Source: Nelumbo lutea
Taxonomy: Eukaryota > Streptophyta > Magnoliopsida > Proteales > Nelumbonaceae
Direction: 5' to 3'
Assembly: GCA_022828595.1 (NCBI GenBank)
Contig: JAKGHH010000008.1
Location: 27,272,378 to 27,336,377 of the forward strand
Length of the DNA stretch: 64,000 nt
The position numbers and the translations under genes were made by a program. The notes under the pieces were generated by a model, which was given only the letters and a program-made list of their open reading frames with translations, had not been told where the DNA came from and did not search any database. Of this stretch, positions 59,583 through 64,000 are shown piece by piece. Positions within the stretch are counted from its first letter, which is position 1. The number at the start of each line of letters is the position of its first letter.

Positions 59583-60602
59583 GGGCAAAAGACTTACACC
59601 TCCCCTGAGTTTTTTCTTAAATACTGAAACCTCCCATCTCTTTTTAAATTGGACTAAAGCCTCCCCATTAAAGTTATGTCTAAAAAAGTAATTAAAATGA
59701 CTCTTTTACCCTATTTGATTCTTCAAATTTTCAAAATATTGGAAACTCTATCACCAGAAAAAAACAAGATGAAAAACAGAAAAAAAAAAGGAGATGTGCA
59801 CCATTCTCAGACCCCCATTGAGAAGAAATACATCTTTATTTCAATTTGTCCAATGCATAGCCCAAGAAAAATCAAAGTTTGCATTAGTGTTACCGATCAT
59901 CCCAAACCATATTCCCTATACAAGGCCATAATGATCAAGTGAAGCGGAATCCTTTCTTTCAATTTCAAAAGCTTTTATTTGTATACTTAAGAGGGAGCTC
60001 ATTATTTCCTTTTTCGTGTCATTTTACTTGTTTATATATTCAGCAGCCCATTTTCTGTTTCTCTTTTTCAAGTTCTTTTGATCACAACTAATGTTTAGTT
60101 TTGAAATTAATGAAAATCCAATTAGGCTCTTGATTCAAAAAAGAAAAAAGAAAAACACTTAAAAAGACTGCAATTGCAGATACTGTGGAATGAAAAATTC
60201 AATCAAGTTGATCAAGTTGAAGGGTGATGCCCGCTAACAAATGCAAATAGAGAGTTATAATGTTGATTTAAACACAAACTCTTTTCGAGTAGAATTCTGT
60301 GAAGTGGACTTGCTAGGAGTTTTCAAAAAATAAATGCAGATGATCCTCAGCCGCAAGAATACGATTCTTGAACCCATGCCTCTTTGAAATTAAAATTGTT
60401 ATAACATACCTTCTAGGATTTCCGGTGGTTTTTTTATGAGTCAAGGTAAAAAGATTATAAGAGGGCAAATTTGGGATTTTAAAAAATTCAACATTATATA
60501 CAGATCTTGACAAATTATTAATGGAAGGGAGATCTCTGTCCCATAATTTCACTGGACAGGGAGGTTTAAATCCATTTTAAAAAGAGAAGGGAGGTGTTAG
60601 TA
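59583..60602. mobile_element. Element E relative, ~1 kb, interrupted by CACTA
   Basis: The left end GGGCAAAAGACTTACACCTCCC leads to CTCTTTTTAAATTGGAC. The right end in reverse reads ACACCTCCCTTCTCTTTTTAAAATGG, then ACCTCCCTG. This is a longer relative of 18487-18955. The outermost right end (GTAAGTCTTTTGCCC) is missing because the CACTA terminus starts at 60603. Open frames 59676-59942 and 60313-60552 lie inside without domains. Confidence 0.6.
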
Positions 60603-60985
60603 CACTACTACAATACTTGGATTTAGAGCCACTTAGTTGGAGGCATTCAAATAAAATTGCCTCTATACCATATTAAAGAAGGCAAAGTTATTTCGTTACT
60701 ATAGAGGCACTTTCTATTGCCTATGTAGTTAACAATTTTGCCTTTTGATTTTAGCGGGCCTAAAAATTAATCGTAGTTTAAGGTTTCGCGCCCAAAAACA
60801 ATTGTGCTCGTATAAAGTCTATCCTTGATTTATGACAATTCCTCACTTCTTTGGAACCAAACCTAGTTTGCTATTTGTTCTTTCTCTCCCTTTTTTTCTC
60901 CATTTCTTCTCTGTTCATTCCTTCATCTCCTCTTTACTTCCTCATCTCTTTCTCTTTTCTTCATCTTTTTCCCACTTTCTTTAGC

Positions 60986-61633
60986 GCCAGCCTCCTTGAG
61001 CAATATCAGAATTGGGTTGAAATCGTCCAACTTGACAACTCAACCGATGAAATTTGCTCAGACCCAAATCTCTCCTTCGAACACCCTTAACCACCCACCA
61101 AGACCATTTTACAAGGAGTGCTAGAAGCCTGACCTCCTCGCCACCTCCGGTGACTTTCTCTATGTATGGCACATTTCTGACGACCGGGTCGAACTCAAGA
61201 GCCTCCTCAACAACAACAAAAATAGTGAGTTTTGTGGCCCCCTCACCTCCTTCGACTGGAACAAAGCCCAGCCTAAGCAAATCGGGACTTCGAGCATCGA
61301 CACCACTTGCACTATTTGGGATATCGAGAAGAAAACCCTAGATACCCAGTTAATCGTGCACGATAAGGAGGTCTACAATATTGCCTAGGGAGGCATTAGG
61401 GTTTTCACTTCGATTTCTGCAGATGAATCCATTAGGGTTTTCAATTTACGTGACAAGAATCACTCGACTATCATCTATGAAATTTTCGAGCCCAACGCAC
61501 CACTTTTGTGGTTGGGGTGGAACAAGCAGGACCCAAGGTACATGGCAAGTATAATCATGAAAAGTGGTCATCGACTCAGCCGGATAGGGTTGCGATTGCT
61601 TTCTCGACTAAGCTGCAGATACTCAGGGTTTGA
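60986..61633 (+). pseudogene. LWD1/TTG1-like WD40 pseudogene
   Basis: Translation gives [20 protein letters not shown] then [14 protein letters not shown], then after frame shifts [49 protein letters not shown] segments and DKEVYNIA. The end is [20 protein letters not shown] then RV and a stop (61631-61633). This is the coding order of the LIGHT-REGULATED WD / TTG1-like family, which acts in the circadian clock or epidermal pigmentation (family knowledge). A central piece of about 75-80 codons is missing before the C-terminus, and several frameshifts and stops are present. It lacks the start. The family's natural intron state means it could be a genomic or RNA-mediated copy. Confidence 0.75.
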
Positions 61634-63862
61634 AAGCTTGGATGGAGTCTGAATTATTTGTTGAAAGATTGGAGATTTGATATTAAAGATTATGCGGTTT
61701 GATTCATTGCCCTTTATTGCTTCTTGTTATCATCTTTCACAGATATGATGAGTCTTTTTTCCCCTTAGTGATGGGTTATTTGTTATTACTATCTCTGATT
61801 TTAGTGGTGCTAACATAGTAACATGGGTTGGGCGGTTGTAGATTTGTAGTCTGTAAATTGGGTTGTTGATTTCTTCGATTTCTTCCCTTAATTTTCTTTT
61901 GTTTCGTATTTAATAATTCTGAAAGTAGGAATATTCACTTGTTTCAAGGTTTCAAGTCGAAATTCGGTATTTCTGATATTAATGGTATAAAACATGGGTT
62001 GAATGAAAAAAAAAATGTTTAGTGCGTGCATTTACTTTCTGGTAATGATTTCATTTTTTCTCATTTTTCTTTAGCACCTGAGATTGAGGTTGGAGTCAAG
62101 TTGTGTACAAGAAAAGAACCCATTCAACCTAGTGCTTGCATCATTTGGCAACGTGAATCAGGAGCTGGCTGTTGTTGGACTTCATCACTTGGTATTGCTA
62201 CATTATTTGCCTATAATGATGTCAACAACAATGAAAAACAACATGCTTATGCAGCACCCTCTTCTAAAAACACCTCTCTCAGGAAACAGCATCTATCCCA
62301 AACACCGCCTAAATCTATTCATAACCTTGTCAGAAAAACAGGTGGCATTTGGTATCTTTGCCATTTCAACCTAAAATGTTCAGGATTGATTAATACAAGT
62401 TGATGACAAATATGTATTATCACATCATATAAAAATGCGTGGGGAGCTTATCTTTACTGTACGGTTTAGAGTTTGAAATATCAAATTTGACAGTTAAGTA
62501 AAAAGAGCAATTTGTGCCACTGCCACGTACCCAAAACGTTTCTGGAGAAAACTTTATTTGTCTTGTAAGTTTATATTGGCCAACTCCAAACGTTTAAGGT
62601 AGAAATGGCAATTGTACCAAATACAACCTCTTTCTTCCTTTACCCTCAAGATTACAGATTCAGTTCTGACTCCTTTCAAGATTATTTTAAAAGGTGGGGG
62701 AGTCCATATATCCAGGCAAACAACTCAAGGAAGAAGGCACTGGAACACAAAAAGAAAGCTAAAGAGATGGATGAGAACAAAATGCTGCAAAATGATCTGC
62801 ACCCCAACTGTCCAACCATGAGAGATATAGCTCAAGAAGATTAGAATCATGGTCTGTCCAATGGGCACAATAATCCGGAGTTTCATGGAGTTTGGATTGC
62901 TAAAGTGATTCCTCTAGTCAATGTTATCAGGCTCAGATCGAACCAGATGCTTGAACCAGTAAACGAGTGATCTAGTGAGGTTTCTATAGCATGATTAAAA
63001 ATTGTGTATCACGCATTTCAAACACTAAATCCTAATAATTAGAGTTTCAGTGACCCCGAAAATCAATACGTATCATACCAATACTTTGAAGTTTGAACCA
63101 TGGTTTCCACGCCCCAGTTTTTTTCTAATGGTTCTATGTTCTGATAAAACCAGTATGACTGTGACTCAGGGAGCTCTTCGGTTTTTCTTCTGGTCCCATT
63201 CTAACAACACCGCTTTCTAATCAACAGATCATATGCAGTACCTGTGCCTCATGGAATATCATCAATGTAGGCTGCAAATAAGCCACATTACATATATGCC
63301 ACGGGGGTCTTTCATGGCTATTCCACAAAATCCCACCAAAATCATCTTCACTTTACCTCAGTAAGATCTAGCAGTATTAAAGAGCCAAAACTTGTGATTC
63401 TGAGAGTCCTGCTTAGACCATCTAGGGACCTATCCAAATCCAACAGAGTTTTGTATTTGTGGATGGACTACATCTCTGTTATTTGGTTGATTCACATGAA
63501 CATCGATCTGGTGTCTCCCCATTTCATGGACTAACTCTTTCATAGACACCTTGAAATAATGATCAGATGCTATAACAAAATTGATAGTAAGAGTTGGATA
63601 CTGAGAAAACAAGAATCATTAATTGAGACCTTCTGGTTCCAAGATACACATTTTGCTCCAAGAAAACCATGTTGATACAACAAAATATGGGTGCAGCGTG
63701 GGCTCAATATCTGTAATAAACACCATGTACCTCTATCTCCATATGTAGTTGCCATGGTTCTCATGTGGCAAAAAGTTTAAAACCTCACCATGACAGAGAA
63801 TAGGTATAAGGTAGCATGATTGGCTTACCACTTAGCAGAAGGGAAAAAAGAAAATAGAAGAC
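61634..63862. other. Unassigned DNA, possibly CACTA cargo
   Basis: It begins with sequence that could be the 3' UTR of the WD40 fragment. Open frames at 62026-62403 and 62605-62844 have no recognised domain. TTTTTCTTTAG before 62072 could be a splice acceptor, but no partner was found. 63430-63764 likewise. No repeat was recognised. Confidence 0.35.
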
Positions 63863-64000
63863 TTGAAGCTTGGACAGCTAAATGTTGATGGAGTTATTAG
63901 CTTGGGCAATCCAGGACACTCAGGCATTGGGGGAGTATTCAGGGATGATGCAAGAAACATATTGGGTACGTTCTACGTTCTCAGGTCCCTTGGGCACTGA
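63863..64000 (+). pseudogene. LINE RNase H fragment at the window edge
   Basis: Translation gives LKLGQLNVDGVISLGNPGHS then GIGGVFRDDARNILGTF, the beginning of an RVT_3-type RNase H, as in plant L1 LINEs (typical form LNVDG.S.GNPG.AGIGGV.RD). A stop occurs at the edge (LGH, TGA at 63998-64000). An RNase H-like host gene is possible, but the motif order fits an element. Confidence 0.65.

Larger units (their letters stand above)
60603..64000. mobile_element. CACTA (En/Spm) element, left end; right end off-window
   Basis: The terminus CACTACTACAATACTTGG at 60603 is an En/Spm type TIR preceded by a GTA target. Subterminal GAGGCA/TGCCTC repeats follow to about 60740, then TTAGCGGGCC, typical of CACTA subtermini. 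No matching TGTAGTAGTG end is seen before 64000. Whether everything to the edge belongs to it is inference. It carries a WD40 gene fragment. Confidence 0.6.

Noticed and set aside
61054..61341. Plus-strand 95-codon frame and minus-strand 99-codon frame over the WD40 region
   Set aside because: Both are shadow frames; WD40 homology is in other, frameshifted frames.
1..64000. tRNA, rRNA, telomere or centromere satellite, organelle insert
   Set aside because: No cloverleaf arms with a proper B-box, rRNA motif, telomeric TTTAGGG array or long satellite was noticed; only a computed scan could exclude diverged cases.

Overview
This 64 kb window is AT-rich nuclear DNA of a flowering plant. The evidence is intron-containing genes with GT..AG splice sites, plant LTR retrotransposons of both superfamilies, Helitrons with plant-type termini, hAT, Mutator, PIF/Harbinger and CACTA elements, and a nepenthesin-type aspartic protease. 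No rRNA, tRNA, CRISPR array, prokaryotic operon or organelle insert was seen. The species cannot be named from the sequence.

Only two genes look intact. One is a two-exon, 478-residue secreted A1-family aspartic protease on the + strand (22742-24650). The other is a three-exon, 558-residue ubiquitin-specific protease on the - strand (53250-55817) that matches UBP22, the deubiquitinase of the plant SAGA complex. The first ~800 bases look like the promoter and 5' leader of a third gene that runs leftward out of the window, with five CACGTG G-boxes in about 400 bases. A broken copy of an LWD/TTG1-like WD40 gene lies at 60986-61633, just inside a CACTA transposon end.

The rest is mostly layered transposons. 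Left arm: a minus-strand Helitron (849-3983) carrying a Mutator-like MITE; a three-level nest at 4257-10840 (hAT-like element > Mutator-like MITE > decayed Ty3/gypsy element with 617-bp LTRs); then hAT, PIF/Harbinger and Mutator-like non-autonomous elements to about 22.2 kb. Middle: a solo copia LTR (27677-29489), a 1.4-kb Mutator-like element with 8-bp target duplications (29737-31114), an L1-type LINE remnant split by a MITE, an RTE-type LINE tail, and a nearly full-length but decayed minus-strand Ty1/copia element (35537-44747). The copia element sits inside a PIF-type MITE, which abuts a second one. Right arm: a second related Helitron in the opposite orientation (47848-49786), a solo LTR with a 38-bp minisatellite (56722-57645), and a nest at the right edge (MITE > Mutator-like element > CACTA) whose right ends lie outside the window.

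The two intact genes share no evident pathway: one is secretory proteolysis, the other nuclear histone deubiquitination. I found no convincing new multigene system. The points of interest are transposon architecture (nesting order, Helitron internal amplification, abutting PIF elements sharing TAA, gene capture by CACTA). All repeat boundaries and identities were read by eye, without alignment tools.
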